Positions 44,035 to 53,175 are shown, numbered from the stretch's first letter. The stretch: 64,000 nucleotides of DNA from Firmicutes bacterium UBA6806 (GCA_002452745.1 DKFC01000044.1:126130-190129); one strand, 5' to 3'. Made by a program: numbers and translations. Notes: generated by a model not told the origin, from the sequence alone.

Positions 44035-44898
44035 ATGGAGAATTCAAAATATCGAGCTTTTTTAGCTTCCGTGGAACTGGGAAGTTTTACGAAAGCGGCT
44101 AAGGCCTTAAACTACTCACCTTCAGGTATAAGCCAACTCATTAACGCCCTTGAACGCGAACTTGATTTTTCGCTCCTTTTCAGGGATAAAACAGGCGTTA
44201 AACTCACTGAAAATGGAGAAAAACTGCTCCCAGTTATTAGAGATTTATTGAAACAGGAAGAGCACTTAAAACAACTCTCTGCAGAAATAAAGGGGCTCAA
44301 TACGGGTTCTGTTACCATTGCCGCCTATTCCAGCGTCTCCACTCATTGGCTGCCTTCAATTATCAAATCGTTTAAAGCGATTTATCCTCAAATTGAGTTA
44401 CATCTCATGGAGGGAATTCGCCAAGAAGTCGATCAGTGGCTGATGGATAGACAAGCTGATTTGGGCTTTTTAAGTTACAAGGAAAACATGCCCTATGAAT
44501 GGTTTCCCTTGGCTAAAGACCCCATGCTGGCAATTCTGCCTTTGAATCATCCTCTTGCAAACCACTCTGACTATCCAATTGAGTTTTGTCAAAATGAACA
44601 ATTCATTATGCCAGCCCTCGGAAAAGATGACGACGTCCTTGAACTTTTAAGTCGCTATGACCTATCACCTAATATTGTGTTTTCAACACTTGAGAACTTT
44701 GCAGCCCTGACCTTGATTGAACAGGGTTTGGGAATGAGCATCATGAACGAACTCATCACCAAGCGGTGGACATGTGACGTCAAAATGCTGCCTTTGAATC
44801 CGCCGCAACATATTACCTTGGGCATTGCAGTGCATTCTTACGACACTTGCCCCCCTGCTGTTCGCAAATTTATTGATTTTGTAAAACAGCCTAAATAA
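44035..44898 (+). CDS. LysR-family regulator
   Basis: The 287-residue protein has a LysR helix-turn-helix (SKYRAFLASVELGSFTKAAKALNYSP, SGISQLINALERELDFSLLF) and an effector domain of the usual length. GAGGTG precedes the ATG. It diverges from the EamA transporter gene 180 bp away, so it is the likely activator of that gene. The effector is unknown. Confidence 0.87.
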   Translation: MENSKYRAFLASVELGSFTKAAKALNYSPSGISQLINALERELDFSLLFRDKTGVKLTENGEKLLPVIRDLLKQEEHLKQLSAEIKGLNTGSVTIAAYSSVSTHWLPSIIKSFKAIYPQIELHLMEGIRQEVDQWLMDRQADLGFLSYKENMPYEWFPLAKDPMLAILPLNHPLANHSDYPIEFCQNEQFIMPALGKDDDVLELLSRYDLSPNIVFSTLENFAALTLIEQGLGMSIMNELITKRWTCDVKMLPLNPPQHITLGIAVHSYDTCPPAVRKFIDFVKQPK

Positions 44899-44911
44899 TC
44901 ACATCATGGCC

Positions 44912-45433
44912 TTAACTGAGTTCTGCTAAGAGCGTTTCAAACCAGTTTATATTGACTAAGTGATGTGACCGCGAATTCTCCAGCATCTTTCTAAAGTATT
45001 CTGAAATCTCCCGATCATCTTTGATGGACTGTTCCAAAAGCTCCACTTTTTGCATGGACTGCTCAATCTGCATTTTTATTAGTTTTTTCATCTCATCCAC
45101 ACTGTAGTCCTCTGAAAATAAAAGTGCCGCATAAAACGATAAATTTACATATTCAGTTTTAGAGCCATATTTCTGCATCAATTTTTCAAACGCCACATCT
45201 CCAGTTTCAGTGATGACATAATTATGTGTCTCTCTAGAGTTATCTAACTTCTCAGACAGGCTAACCCTCTTGATATATTGTTTTTCTTCCAGTTGTTGCA
45301 GATTATAATAAAAAGATCCCTTGGTAAAATTTACAACATACTTATAATGTCTTTCCTCCATCAAAGCCAGCAACTCATATCCATGAGATCCAGGGCTTTG
45401 CTTTAATAATCCAAGAATTAATAATGGTATCAT
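44912..45433 (-). CDS. PadR-family regulator
   Basis: The 173-residue protein has an N-terminal PadR winged helix (LILGLLKQSPGSHGYELLALM; FTKGSFYYNLQQLEEKQYIKR) and a C-terminal Vir-type helical domain for dimerization. It is convergent with the LysR gene. The window shows no adjacent drug pump that it obviously controls. Confidence 0.85.
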   Translation of the reverse strand: MIPLLILGLLKQSPGSHGYELLALMEERHYKYVVNFTKGSFYYNLQQLEEKQYIKRVSLSEKLDNSRETHNYVITETGDVAFEKLMQKYGSKTEYVNLSFYAALLFSEDYSVDEMKKLIKMQIEQSMQKVELLEQSIKDDREISEYFRKMLENSRSHHLVNINWFETLLAELS

Positions 45434-45536
45434 AATAAGCCGCCTCTCTTCTTTTTAGCTCATAACAGCTCCTTTTATCACTGCTGATTTATTCCTGTTC
45501 CGTGTCGTTCAACTTTTCTACCATACTTCGTTTCTA

Positions 45537-46385
45537 CTAAGCGCCATTGATTTGCAACATTTTAGCTGCAAATTCTTTATAGGTTATATTTCCCACTCCA
45601 AAGTTCACACTCAGCATGTATATCTGTTCTGATTTAGTGTGTTTTCGTGTATAGATTTGATTTAGTAACTCATCTTCATTTACAAGTGGTTCTAATATAT
45701 GCTTTTTCCCAAAAAAAGCCTCAAAATATCGCACGCCAAATTTTCTCTGTGAAACCGCATCTACATGTATACCATCTGGATTAGAAGTCAATTCTTTAGC
45801 TGTGATAAAATAGCAGTTATTGTGTTCCTGTGCAAATCTCATTATAGCCTGATTAACTTGTTCATATTCACTACAGCCCTTTCCAAAGCCCTCTTTCCCC
45901 AAAAAGTCACCCAGGCCTCCGATTAAAATTGGAATTTCTGGCACATTGAGTTCATGCCTGAGCGCCTCCATAATTGAAGTCAGTTTTGAGCCATAATACT
46001 GATAATGTCCGTCAGTGCAATCGCTCTCACCCTGATGCCACAGGATTCCTGCCAACGTACTGGTTTGCATGGCAAACTTGGCCTGAGCAACCGCATGTTT
46101 GAAGAGCATTTGATCTGGCGCCCATTCATCTAAGGCACTTCCACCTTCGGCACATGGAATCAGACCAATCACGTCTTCCTCATATTTTTGACTTAATAAA
46201 TCTGCAAACGAACTGGCGAGTCCAACTCCCGCCACTGGCCTGTCATAGTTAATGGGTTCAGCCATCATCTGCCATCTTCCATTGCGAAGCATCTGAATTC
46301 TTTCGTTGTAAATAGGTGGCACTTCATTTATAAAACCTCTCCCTGCCATATTTGACTGCCCTAACATCAAAAATGATTTTATCAT
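45537..46385 (-). CDS. SGNH esterase, sialate O-acetylesterase-like
   Basis: The 282-residue hydrolase has the serine block FLMLGQSNMAGRG near the N-terminus, GGSALDEW, the block WHQGESDC, and the catalytic DxxH in NPDGIHVD. These fit the SASA/DUF303 carbohydrate esterases (CE6 type). A 50-residue C-terminal extension is of unknown role. No signal peptide is seen, so it is cytosolic. Its promoter carries a 19-bp inverted repeat, so it is probably regulated by a dedicated repressor. Confidence 0.82.
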   Translation of the reverse strand: MIKSFLMLGQSNMAGRGFINEVPPIYNERIQMLRNGRWQMMAEPINYDRPVAGVGLASSFADLLSQKYEEDVIGLIPCAEGGSALDEWAPDQMLFKHAVAQAKFAMQTSTLAGILWHQGESDCTDGHYQYYGSKLTSIMEALRHELNVPEIPILIGGLGDFLGKEGFGKGCSEYEQVNQAIMRFAQEHNNCYFITAKELTSNPDGIHVDAVSQRKFGVRYFEAFFGKKHILEPLVNEDELLNQIYTRKHTKSEQIYMLSVNFGVGNITYKEFAAKMLQINGA

Positions 46386-46427
46386 TTTTTATCCTTTCTA
46401 TGTTCCTTCAAATTGGTATAAAAGACA

Positions 46428-46491
46428 TTTGGTCTAATTAGACTATCTTCTTTAATCATTATAGTCTAATTAGACCAAAATGCAACTATTT
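46428..46491 (-). promoter_or_regulatory. Promoter with paired palindromic operators
   Basis: Two 19-bp perfect inverted arms (46428-46446 and 46461-46479) flank 14 bases; each arm contains the palindrome GTCTAATTAGAC. On the minus strand TTGCAT and TATAAT with 16-bp spacing surround one palindrome and the other lies downstream, an arrangement typical of a repressor-controlled promoter for the esterase gene. Confidence 0.65.
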
Positions 46492-46502
46492 TATCTCAGA
46501 AA

Positions 46503-46546
46503 AAAGAGACCACACAATTCCTCTAATTGAAATGCATGGTCTCTTT
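46503..46546 (-). terminator. Terminator of the tetrapyrrole/B12-type uptake operon
   Basis: On the minus strand AAAGAGACCA pairs with TGGTCTCTTT around a 24-base loop, then TTT. Confidence 0.65.
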
Positions 46547-46573
46547 AGCTTCACTTTTTTGACTATAACGAAA

Positions 46574-47704
46574 TTACAGACTGAATTCAAACAGCTCATC
46601 TGTATTACTATTGATAACTTTTATGCCCATTTTACGCGCGGCATCACATAAGTGCTTATTTTCCATATTCATTTCTCCGTATTGCTCTAAACAGTTGATT
46701 ACAACATTGCAGGACTTCATTATTTCAACTGCGCGCTGAACCAATTGCTTATCAATCTTCGAAAAGCTCTTTGCCCCGATTACCTGACTTGCCAAGTCAT
46801 GAGCAAGCTGATAGTCTATATCATTTTCGTGCAAAATGCCCGTTACAAACGGAATCTGCTTTTTCTGCAACAACCTATACGCCAAAATACCAGTACCTCC
46901 GCCAGCAATTACAAATACTTTTGGTTCACCTTTGGGCCTTTCCATCTCAAAACTGCCAAAGATGGGATTAAAACTGCCATTTGAGATATCATATAAATCG
47001 CCTATCAACTCACGCTGAAAAATTTGATGAGGTGGCCCAAAATGTGTGATTGCATCTCCCTTCACACACATAACCAAATCGGAAATCTTCTGTGCCAGTT
47101 CCAATTCGTGAAGTGACATAATGACGGTTATGCCCTTTTCTTCTGACAAGGCCCTTAAAATGTCGAGAAGTTCTAATTTATAGCGTACATCTAAAAAAGA
47201 AGTAGGCTCATCCAAGACAATGATCTGAGGCTCTTGGCATATTGCCCTTGCCAGTAATATTCGCTGCCTTTGTCCATCGCTGATTTGTGTAAAATCCCGC
47301 TCTCTTATATTCCACGCATTGACGAGCTTCATGGCCTGCTTCACAGCCTGTTTATCCTGACTTGATAAGACTCCCAATAGTCCAGTATATGGATAGCGAC
47401 CGGTGGATACCACTTCTTCACAGGTCATCAGCTCTGTTTTTAGTCGTTCTGTTAACACCACTGCCACTTGCCGTGACATGTCACGATTGCTCATCTCATC
47501 AATGGATGAACTTTCAATATAAACCGTTCCACAAATACTTTTCAGATGTTTTGTGATGCTTTTCAGAATCGTTGACTTTCCTGAACCATTTGGGCCAATC
47601 AAAGTCAAAATTTGCCCTTTATTCAAATGGATTTCAATATCTTTGATGAGTGGTTTGCCGTCATAGCCAACGGTTAACTTCTCGGTTCTAAAAAAATATC
47701 CCAT
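46574..47704 (-). CDS. FecE-like ABC ATPase with extra C-terminal domain
   Basis: The 376-residue protein has an iron/cobalamin-type ATPase (about 1-245; Walker A GPNGSGKST, ISDGQRQRILLARA as a variant signature, Walker B IIVLDEPTSFLD). An additional domain (about 255-376) has VFVIAGGGTGILAYRLL, a Rossmann-like glycine motif. The signature reads ISDGQ rather than LSGGQ. The start at 47704 is two bases after the permease stop. It is the last gene of the operon. The extra domain has no known role here. Confidence 0.82.
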   Translation of the reverse strand: MGYFFRTEKLTVGYDGKPLIKDIEIHLNKGQILTLIGPNGSGKSTILKSITKHLKSICGTVYIESSSIDEMSNRDMSRQVAVVLTERLKTELMTCEEVVSTGRYPYTGLLGVLSSQDKQAVKQAMKLVNAWNIRERDFTQISDGQRQRILLARAICQEPQIIVLDEPTSFLDVRYKLELLDILRALSEEKGITVIMSLHELELAQKISDLVMCVKGDAITHFGPPHQIFQRELIGDLYDISNGSFNPIFGSFEMERPKGEPKVFVIAGGGTGILAYRLLQKKQIPFVTGILHENDIDYQLAHDLASQVIGAKSFSKIDKQLVQRAVEIMKSCNVVINCLEQYGEMNMENKHLCDAARKMGIKVINSNTDELFEFSL

Positions 47705-47706
47705 GA

Positions 47707-48774
47707 TTAACCACGCTCTTTCTTTCTCAACATAATCCAAATAACGATTGGGGCTCCAAAGACAGCTGTCACCGAGCCAAGGCTTAATTCCAACGGTGCA
47801 AAGGCCGTTCTGGCAATCAGGTCACAGCCCAAGCAAAAGATTGAGCCGCCCAAAAAGCAGACAGGTATCACAATCAATGGCTTCGAAGTCCGCAAAAGAC
47901 CCTTAATCAGATGCGGAACTGCAATGCCAACGAAGGAAATGGGACCAGCAAATGCAATAACACACGCACATAATAGACTTGATAAGGTCACCAATACAAT
48001 CCGAAATACTTTTATATTCACACCCATGTTTTGAGCATAGCTCTCTCCCAACTGATACGCACCAATTGGTTTAGACATAAAAAATACAATAAGAGAAGTT
48101 GTCAAAACCACGATTGCCATAACCCGCACATCCTCCCATGAAGTGCCCGAAAAACTTCCCAATGACCAGTTGTGCAAGTTTACTATGCTGGCATCATCAG
48201 CAAATGTGACAATGAAGTCTGTAATAGCGGAACAAATATAGGCAATCATGACACCACTGACGATTAGCATGGTTGATCGCTTAACAGATTGAGCCACCAG
48301 CAGGACAAAGCCCATTGTAACCATGGCTCCTACAAAAGCTGCTATAATCATAGTTGCCGAATTCATCACATAGTGCTTGCTCATGGCAGTGACCATTACA
48401 ATAGCAACCACCAACTTAGAACCCGATGAAATCCCCAGCACATATGGACCGGCAATTGGATTGTTAAAATACGTTTGAAGTAAAAAACCAGATAGCGAAA
48501 GTGCACCGCCTAAGACAAGTGCCGCCATCATTCTCGGCAAACGTATTTTCCAAATAATATCATGTTCAGTTAAGTCACTTCCATGCCCTAAGAGTATTTT
48601 GCCAATATCTTTAATCGGAACAGAAACACTTCCCAAATTAATATTCAGAGCAATCAGCGCTAGGAGAAGCCCAAGGAGGGCTACCAATATAATGGCATAC
48701 CTTAAATTTCGCCTTGCGTCTCCGTCTATTTTTTTATATTCATCTGCTATTGTGTATTCACCCGTTATTTTCAT
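47707..48774 (-). CDS. FecCD-family ABC permease
   Basis: The 355-residue permease has about ten helices and the FecCD patterns RLPRMMAALVLGGALSLSGF and PISFVGIAVPHLIKGLLR. It forms the homodimeric channel for a siderophore, heme or corrinoid importer. It sits between the binding protein and the ATPase genes. Confidence 0.9.
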   Translation of the reverse strand: MKITGEYTIADEYKKIDGDARRNLRYAIILVALLGLLLALIALNINLGSVSVPIKDIGKILLGHGSDLTEHDIIWKIRLPRMMAALVLGGALSLSGFLLQTYFNNPIAGPYVLGISSGSKLVVAIVMVTAMSKHYVMNSATMIIAAFVGAMVTMGFVLLVAQSVKRSTMLIVSGVMIAYICSAITDFIVTFADDASIVNLHNWSLGSFSGTSWEDVRVMAIVVLTTSLIVFFMSKPIGAYQLGESYAQNMGVNIKVFRIVLVTLSSLLCACVIAFAGPISFVGIAVPHLIKGLLRTSKPLIVIPVCFLGGSIFCLGCDLIARTAFAPLELSLGSVTAVFGAPIVIWIMLRKKERG

Positions 48775-48798
48775 TTCATCGTCCTAACTTATCTACTC

Positions 48799-50349
48799 TC
48801 ATTTCAATTTATACATAAAATTCAGTTTTTCTATATCAGTGTCACCTTCAGTGAGCATTTGATGGATATCCCAGATCATCAAGCCCAACTCAGTTGTCTC
48901 TTGGTATAGATTCTTATCCGTACACCAAACATGGTTGTTTTTAACTGCCTTAAATTCCCTTAACAGACTATTCTTACTGAGGAGTTCTTCCATAGAGGTG
49001 ATTTCTCCTCCTATTGTACTATTATATATTATATAATCTGCCTCTTTAGCAGTTGCATAAAATTGCTCCATTTCAAGGTTAATTGTGCTGGTGGCCTTTG
49101 TTGAATCGCTTAACGCATCAAAGATGTACTTGCCTCCAGCCAGTTCGATCATCTTCGCCACGTAGTCTCCCGATTTTCTGGTGACGGCATCACCTGCGGC
49201 GTTAATGTAGAAATATGCCACCGTTTGACCAGTGTTTTCAAGTTTTGAAACGTCATCCATATAGGCAGACTGTTCATCAAATAGTTCTTTTGCCTTGTCC
49301 TCTCTATCTGTGAGAACACCATATAATTTGATCCACTCTGTTCGTCCAAGTGGATGTGTTTCATAACTCGATTGATCTATAAATACTGGAATGCCAACCT
49401 CTTCTAGCTTTTCCTTCACTTCGGGATTGTGATTGATCATGGTGGACTCAATGGCCAGTCCACATTTATTCGTCATGATGAGTTCATAATCGGGTGATCT
49501 ATACTTCCCTGCATAGAGAATCTTTCCTTCTTGCATGCTTGCTTTTGCATTTGGAATATACCAATCTTCAGCTTTTGTCCCAGATAATCGAATTCTGTCT
49601 AGTGCATCGAGGTCGTCAAATAAGCACATGGCTGAAGTGGCAACAAGGTAAATATTTTGTAGGGGCTTGTGTAAGACCGTTATTTCTCCATCTAGATTCT
49701 CTGGCGTTTCAGCACCTTCTGGGACGAGCAAGTAACGGCTTCCGTCAGATACAGATATGAGTGTGTACCCACCTGAGTAGTAATCCACGCCAAAGTTTTT
49801 TGCGTAGTCAACTGCCATGCGCTCTTCTGAAACCCATCCATTTCCAAGCGTTCTGTTCAGGTCTATATCAACCAGTGAGCTCTCTTCTCTTTCCACTGAA
49901 ATAGATGTCTCTGAATCGCCAGTTTCCCCGAGCTTATTTAGCGTACTTGAATCAAAATATAAAGTATAGCTGATTTCATGCGGTTCACTCATCGCTGTGG
50001 TATCCGCTATGACCACCATATCTTCATCCAGTACAACTGGAATTTCAAAGGTGGCGTTTCCGTCCACATTGACAGGCGTGTATTTGATCTCGTTGACCAA
50101 CATGTAATCGTAATGTGGACTACTCCACACAATCGTTGCTATGACTTCATCATCCGTCATCTCTATTTGAGTGGGAGACATTACCGTCGTCTTGCCAGAA
50201 CCACCTTTTAGAGAAACTTCAATGTTGTATGGATTCTCTGATGTCTTATTTTCGTCCGTTGAGTCATCAGTTGAATTGTCAATTTTTGTCGTGCATCCTG
50301 AAAGCATAACCATCAACAAAACCAAAGTGAAAATTAGAAGTTTTTTCAT
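48799..50349 (-). CDS. ABC substrate-binding lipoprotein with extra N-terminal domain
   Basis: The 516-residue lipoprotein has a signal ending LSGC|TT. Residues ~35-150 form a beta-rich domain with WSSPHYDYMLVNEIKYTP and AMSEPHEISYTLYFDS, a pattern I recall in clostridial proteins with NEAT-like iron-transport-associated domains. The remainder is a cluster-A (FepB/BtuF-type) binding protein with ILYAGKYRSPDYELIMTNKC. The ligand may be heme, a corrinoid or a siderophore; it is not settled. GAGGGG precedes the ATG. Confidence 0.75.
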   Translation of the reverse strand: MKKLLIFTLVLLMVMLSGCTTKIDNSTDDSTDENKTSENPYNIEVSLKGGSGKTTVMSPTQIEMTDDEVIATIVWSSPHYDYMLVNEIKYTPVNVDGNATFEIPVVLDEDMVVIADTTAMSEPHEISYTLYFDSSTLNKLGETGDSETSISVEREESSLVDIDLNRTLGNGWVSEERMAVDYAKNFGVDYYSGGYTLISVSDGSRYLLVPEGAETPENLDGEITVLHKPLQNIYLVATSAMCLFDDLDALDRIRLSGTKAEDWYIPNAKASMQEGKILYAGKYRSPDYELIMTNKCGLAIESTMINHNPEVKEKLEEVGIPVFIDQSSYETHPLGRTEWIKLYGVLTDREDKAKELFDEQSAYMDDVSKLENTGQTVAYFYINAAGDAVTRKSGDYVAKMIELAGGKYIFDALSDSTKATSTINLEMEQFYATAKEADYIIYNSTIGGEITSMEELLSKNSLLREFKAVKNNHVWCTDKNLYQETTELGLMIWDIHQMLTEGDTDIEKLNFMYKLK

Positions 50350-50375
50350 AAGAACCCCTCTCTAAGTGTACAAAT

Positions 50376-50407
50376 TTTGTAAGCGCGGCAATTGCCGCGC
50401 TTACAAA
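50376..50407. repeat. 32-bp perfect palindrome
   Basis: The arms TTTGTAAGCGCGGCAA and TTGCCGCGCTTACAAA are perfectly complementary and join without a spacer. It lies between the small lipoprotein gene and the binding-protein gene. Its GC-rich core stands out in this AT-rich region. It may be an attenuator, a processing site or an operator. Confidence 0.75.
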
Positions 50408-50424
50408 GTAAATTTATTGTCTTA

Positions 50425-50931
50425 TTATTCAATTAGCGTCGGATTCGACACTTTAACCGTGTGGTCATACCACTTGCCCTTTTTGCCTATAAGCGCCACG
50501 GCAAATTCCTCGTCAATGGCTGGAACTGGAATATCAAATCCATAGACTTCCTCACTTATGCCATCGCTGTATGTCACATTATCTGAAGTCGGTTCAAGCA
50601 ACACAGCGCCCTCTTGTTGTGCCGCTTCTGCTGTTCCATTATATAAATTCAAAATACTCTTAGAGGCCAGGCTGACATGGATAGTCATTTTACCATCCTC
50701 TACTTTTAGAACACCTTTCCCGTCATTGGCTTCATTGACATGAAACATGCTACTGTCTGTACTAAATTCAGCACTATAAAGGCCATCTGCAAGTCCAGAA
50801 TTTATTAAATCTGCTTCATTCTCAATAACTGCTTCTTTTTTATTTTCACAGCCCATCAGCGCCATAACCATCATGGCGAAGGTGAAAAAAACAATCAATT
50901 GTTTTGATTTTATTTTTGCATTTATCTTCAT
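50425..50931 (-). CDS. Small lipoprotein, NEAT-like iron-transport-associated domain
   Basis: The 168-residue lipoprotein has a signal ending ALMGC|EN and a single beta-rich domain containing GLYSAEFSTDSSMFHVN, KMTIHVSLASKSILNLY, and YGFDIPVPAIDEEFAVALIG. The pattern recalls clostridial surface domains linked with heme or corrinoid transport, but the domain name is from memory. It is coupled to the CbiK gene: AAGGTG spans the CbiK stop codon. Confidence 0.65.
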   Translation of the reverse strand: MKINAKIKSKQLIVFFTFAMMVMALMGCENKKEAVIENEADLINSGLADGLYSAEFSTDSSMFHVNEANDGKGVLKVEDGKMTIHVSLASKSILNLYNGTAEAAQQEGAVLLEPTSDNVTYSDGISEEVYGFDIPVPAIDEEFAVALIGKKGKWYDHTVKVSNPTLIE

Positions 50932-50940
50932 AAAATCACC

Positions 50941-52173
50941 TTATTTAATCGCAGCTGCAACATGTGCAACATATAATTGTTCAATTTCAGCAATACCGCC
51001 AAGACCAGCAATTTGGCAATCCACATTATCAAACTGTTTTGAAGCCTCAAATTGGCTTTTCCACGAGTCATCGTCAGCACCAGCCATGTCATTGTTAGCA
51101 TGATCGCCAGCAACAACCATCATTGGACGTAAAATCACTTTTGTATAACCCGCAGCATGAACAGCTTCAATAACCACGTCACATGCAGTCTCTTCTGGTT
51201 CCCCTTCAACCGTTCCAATAAAGACATTGTCATATCCAAGTTCCTTCATTTGTGTTTGCATCTGATTGTAAGTTACATTGGCAGTATGTGATGTTCCATG
51301 TCCCATGAATACATAGGCAACCCCTTCTGTCGCTGCCGCTTCTAAACTTTCATAGCCTGATGCTGTTACCGCCTCAGCTGTTAAAGCCTTTGCTACATAT
51401 TCCTTATCTGAATTGATTACAGTTGCATCCGATCCAACTTCTCCTAAAAGCGGCTCAGAAACCACAACAGATTCGAATTTATCTTTGTATTCGTCTAATA
51501 CGCCAATTAGCTCGTCATACTCTGCACCATGCATCAAGTGTGTCGGTTGCACGATTAAGTTTTTAACGCCGTTGTTCACTGCGCGTTCCAATGCCTGTTG
51601 AACGTTGTCAATTTTGATGCCTTCACGTGCTTGAATATGATTGATGATAATTTGAGCTGTAAAGGCTCTTCGCACTGACCACTCTGGATAGGATTCCTGT
51701 AATGCCTTTTCTATACCGCCAATATCTTCTGCTCTACTGCCGTTAAAAGACGTACCAAAGCTCACAACCAACAGTTCATTCTCTCCAATGTTGTCTTCAT
51801 TAAGCGGGAAGTCAAGAGAAGCATCTCCAGTATCTCTGCCAAAATAATCTGGATCGGCAAATTCACCTTCTACCAAAGCCTTTTGAGCATCAGTCAGAGC
51901 ATCCCATGCCTCTTTAGCAGCTGCACACTGTGCATCGGTTTCATCTGTGCGCTCTTGCACATAAATTGCATCAATTAATGATGCAACTTTATCCGCTGCT
52001 TCCTGATCTGTTGTCACAGCCTCTACTTCAGTTGTTTCACCTGCTGGTTGCTGTTCAACAGCTACTGCCTCAGCTGGTTCTTCTGAAGTGGTCTTTGCGC
52101 CACATCCTACTGTTCCCAAAATCAAACTTAAAATAAGTAATACGATTCCTAATTTTTTTACATCTTTCTTCAT
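50941..52173 (-). CDS. Exported CbiK-like cobaltochelatase lipoprotein
   Basis: The 410-residue protein has a lipoprotein signal (GTVGC|GA) and an acidic linker to about residue 120, then a CbiK-type chelatase domain: LLVVSFGTSF, QPTHLMHGAEYDE, FMGHGTSHTANVTYNQM and MVVAGDHANNDMAG. The histidines (H in THLMHG, GHGTSH, GDH) match the metal-binding set of anaerobic cobalt chelatases. Cytosolic CbiK lacks a signal; an exported form suggests metal insertion or removal on the cell surface. It is first in the riboswitch operon. Confidence 0.82.
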   Translation of the reverse strand: MKKDVKKLGIVLLILSLILGTVGCGAKTTSEEPAEAVAVEQQPAGETTEVEAVTTDQEAADKVASLIDAIYVQERTDETDAQCAAAKEAWDALTDAQKALVEGEFADPDYFGRDTGDASLDFPLNEDNIGENELLVVSFGTSFNGSRAEDIGGIEKALQESYPEWSVRRAFTAQIIINHIQAREGIKIDNVQQALERAVNNGVKNLIVQPTHLMHGAEYDELIGVLDEYKDKFESVVVSEPLLGEVGSDATVINSDKEYVAKALTAEAVTASGYESLEAAATEGVAYVFMGHGTSHTANVTYNQMQTQMKELGYDNVFIGTVEGEPEETACDVVIEAVHAAGYTKVILRPMMVVAGDHANNDMAGADDDSWKSQFEASKQFDNVDCQIAGLGGIAEIEQLYVAHVAAAIK

Positions 52174-52268
52174 CTTCTGACACTCCTCTTTCTACATTTG
52201 GTTTGAATGCAGCGCCAATGAATCTTTTGTTATGATAATTATTTAACAAAACACAGCCAGAGACAGAC

Positions 52269-52298
52269 AAAAAACGCCTGCAATGGCTCGCAGACGTT
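52269..52298 (-). terminator. Riboswitch terminator
   Basis: On the minus strand AACGTCTGC pairs with GCAGGCGTT around eight bases, followed by TTTTTT. It lies between the cobalamin aptamer and the CbiK start and so should be the expression platform. Confidence 0.85.
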
Positions 52299-52379
52299 CG
52301 TTTATGTACGAAATATAAGACATACTTTCTGGGAAAGCACTCCTCATTCTCATCCATGACCCCGGTTGTCCGCAGGGCT

Positions 52380-52570
52380 GTATGCACCACAAAATCTGTG
52401 GCAGGAGACAGGTAAGTATTCTGGCTTATCACCTACATTCATATGAGAACGCTACTTTGACACCTTCCCAGAATTTCTTCCAGTGGCTCTTGCAAAGTAT
52501 CAGTGACTTACAGCAACGGACTTGCGTGGGAATTGCACCCAACTTCCATAACCTGAATCCGACATTCAAA
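52380..52570 (-). ncRNA. Cobalamin riboswitch aptamer
   Basis: Minus-strand features match the Rfam cobalamin family by eye: GTTGGGTGCAATTCCCACGC near the 5' side, GAGCCACTGG, GGGAAGGTGTC, and the 3' B12-box AAGCCAGAATACTTACCTG with the CTGCC end. It is followed by an intrinsic terminator at 52269-52298. High cobalamin should end transcription before the CbiK-ABC operon. The aptamer edges are approximate. Nothing else is seen in 52174-52683. Confidence 0.9.
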
Positions 52571-52683
52571 TCTATGACATTATACCACTTGAAAAATCAT
52601 TATGTCAATATTATAACAACAACTTCGCTGATATATTCTACCTTATTTCAGCATTTCCACCAAATAAACTATCTCAGCTCTCT

Positions 52684-53175
52684 CTAATTCAAATCACACA
52701 TCATATCATACCACACAGCCCCACCATGTACAGAGTCTGATACCCCTTTATTTTTAAATCCAAATTTTTCATAATAGGTAATGAGAGTCTCCTTGCAAGT
52801 GAGGCTGACCCCTATCTTTGATTCTTCTCTGGCATGATTTAAAAAGGTTTTTATGAGCTGTTCAGCGATGCCCTTCCGCCTGTTCTCACTCATGACATCC
52901 AACCCAAATATAGCCATATATCGCCCTGTTTTCACATGGTGCTTTGTATCGTGAAACATCTCGTCAAATATGACTTCGCTGTCTGTAGTACAGCCATTGA
53001 TGAACCCAACCAATTTGCCTTCTATTTCCGCTACAAAGAAATTTTCGAGAAATTGAGTCATTCTCTCTAATATGGTCTCTCTTTCTGCCGCTTCTGCTGG
53101 CGGAAAACACGCTTTTTCAATTTCAACAATTTCTTCCAAATCCGTCATCTTTGCACTTCGAATGCTGACTTCCAT
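52684..53175 (-). CDS. GNAT acetyltransferase
   Basis: The 163-residue GNAT has ACFPPAEAAERETILERM near the start, FVAEIEGKLVGFINGC, the acetyl-CoA loop NRRKGIAEQLIKTFL, and YYEKFGFKNKGVSDSVHGG at the end, a layout like arylalkylamine-type N-acetyltransferases. The substrate is unknown. GGAGGGG precedes the ATG. It has no operon partner. Confidence 0.82.
   Translation of the reverse strand: MEVSIRSAKMTDLEEIVEIEKACFPPAEAAERETILERMTQFLENFFVAEIEGKLVGFINGCTTDSEVIFDEMFHDTKHHVKTGRYMAIFGLDVMSENRRKGIAEQLIKTFLNHAREESKIGVSLTCKETLITYYEKFGFKNKGVSDSVHGGAVWYDMMCDLN

Noticed and set aside
52174..52683. T-box or other leader instead of a cobalamin riboswitch
   Set aside because: The B12-box-like 3' end, GCCACTGG and GGGAAGG elements fit cobalamin; no T-box AGGGTGG motif was found.
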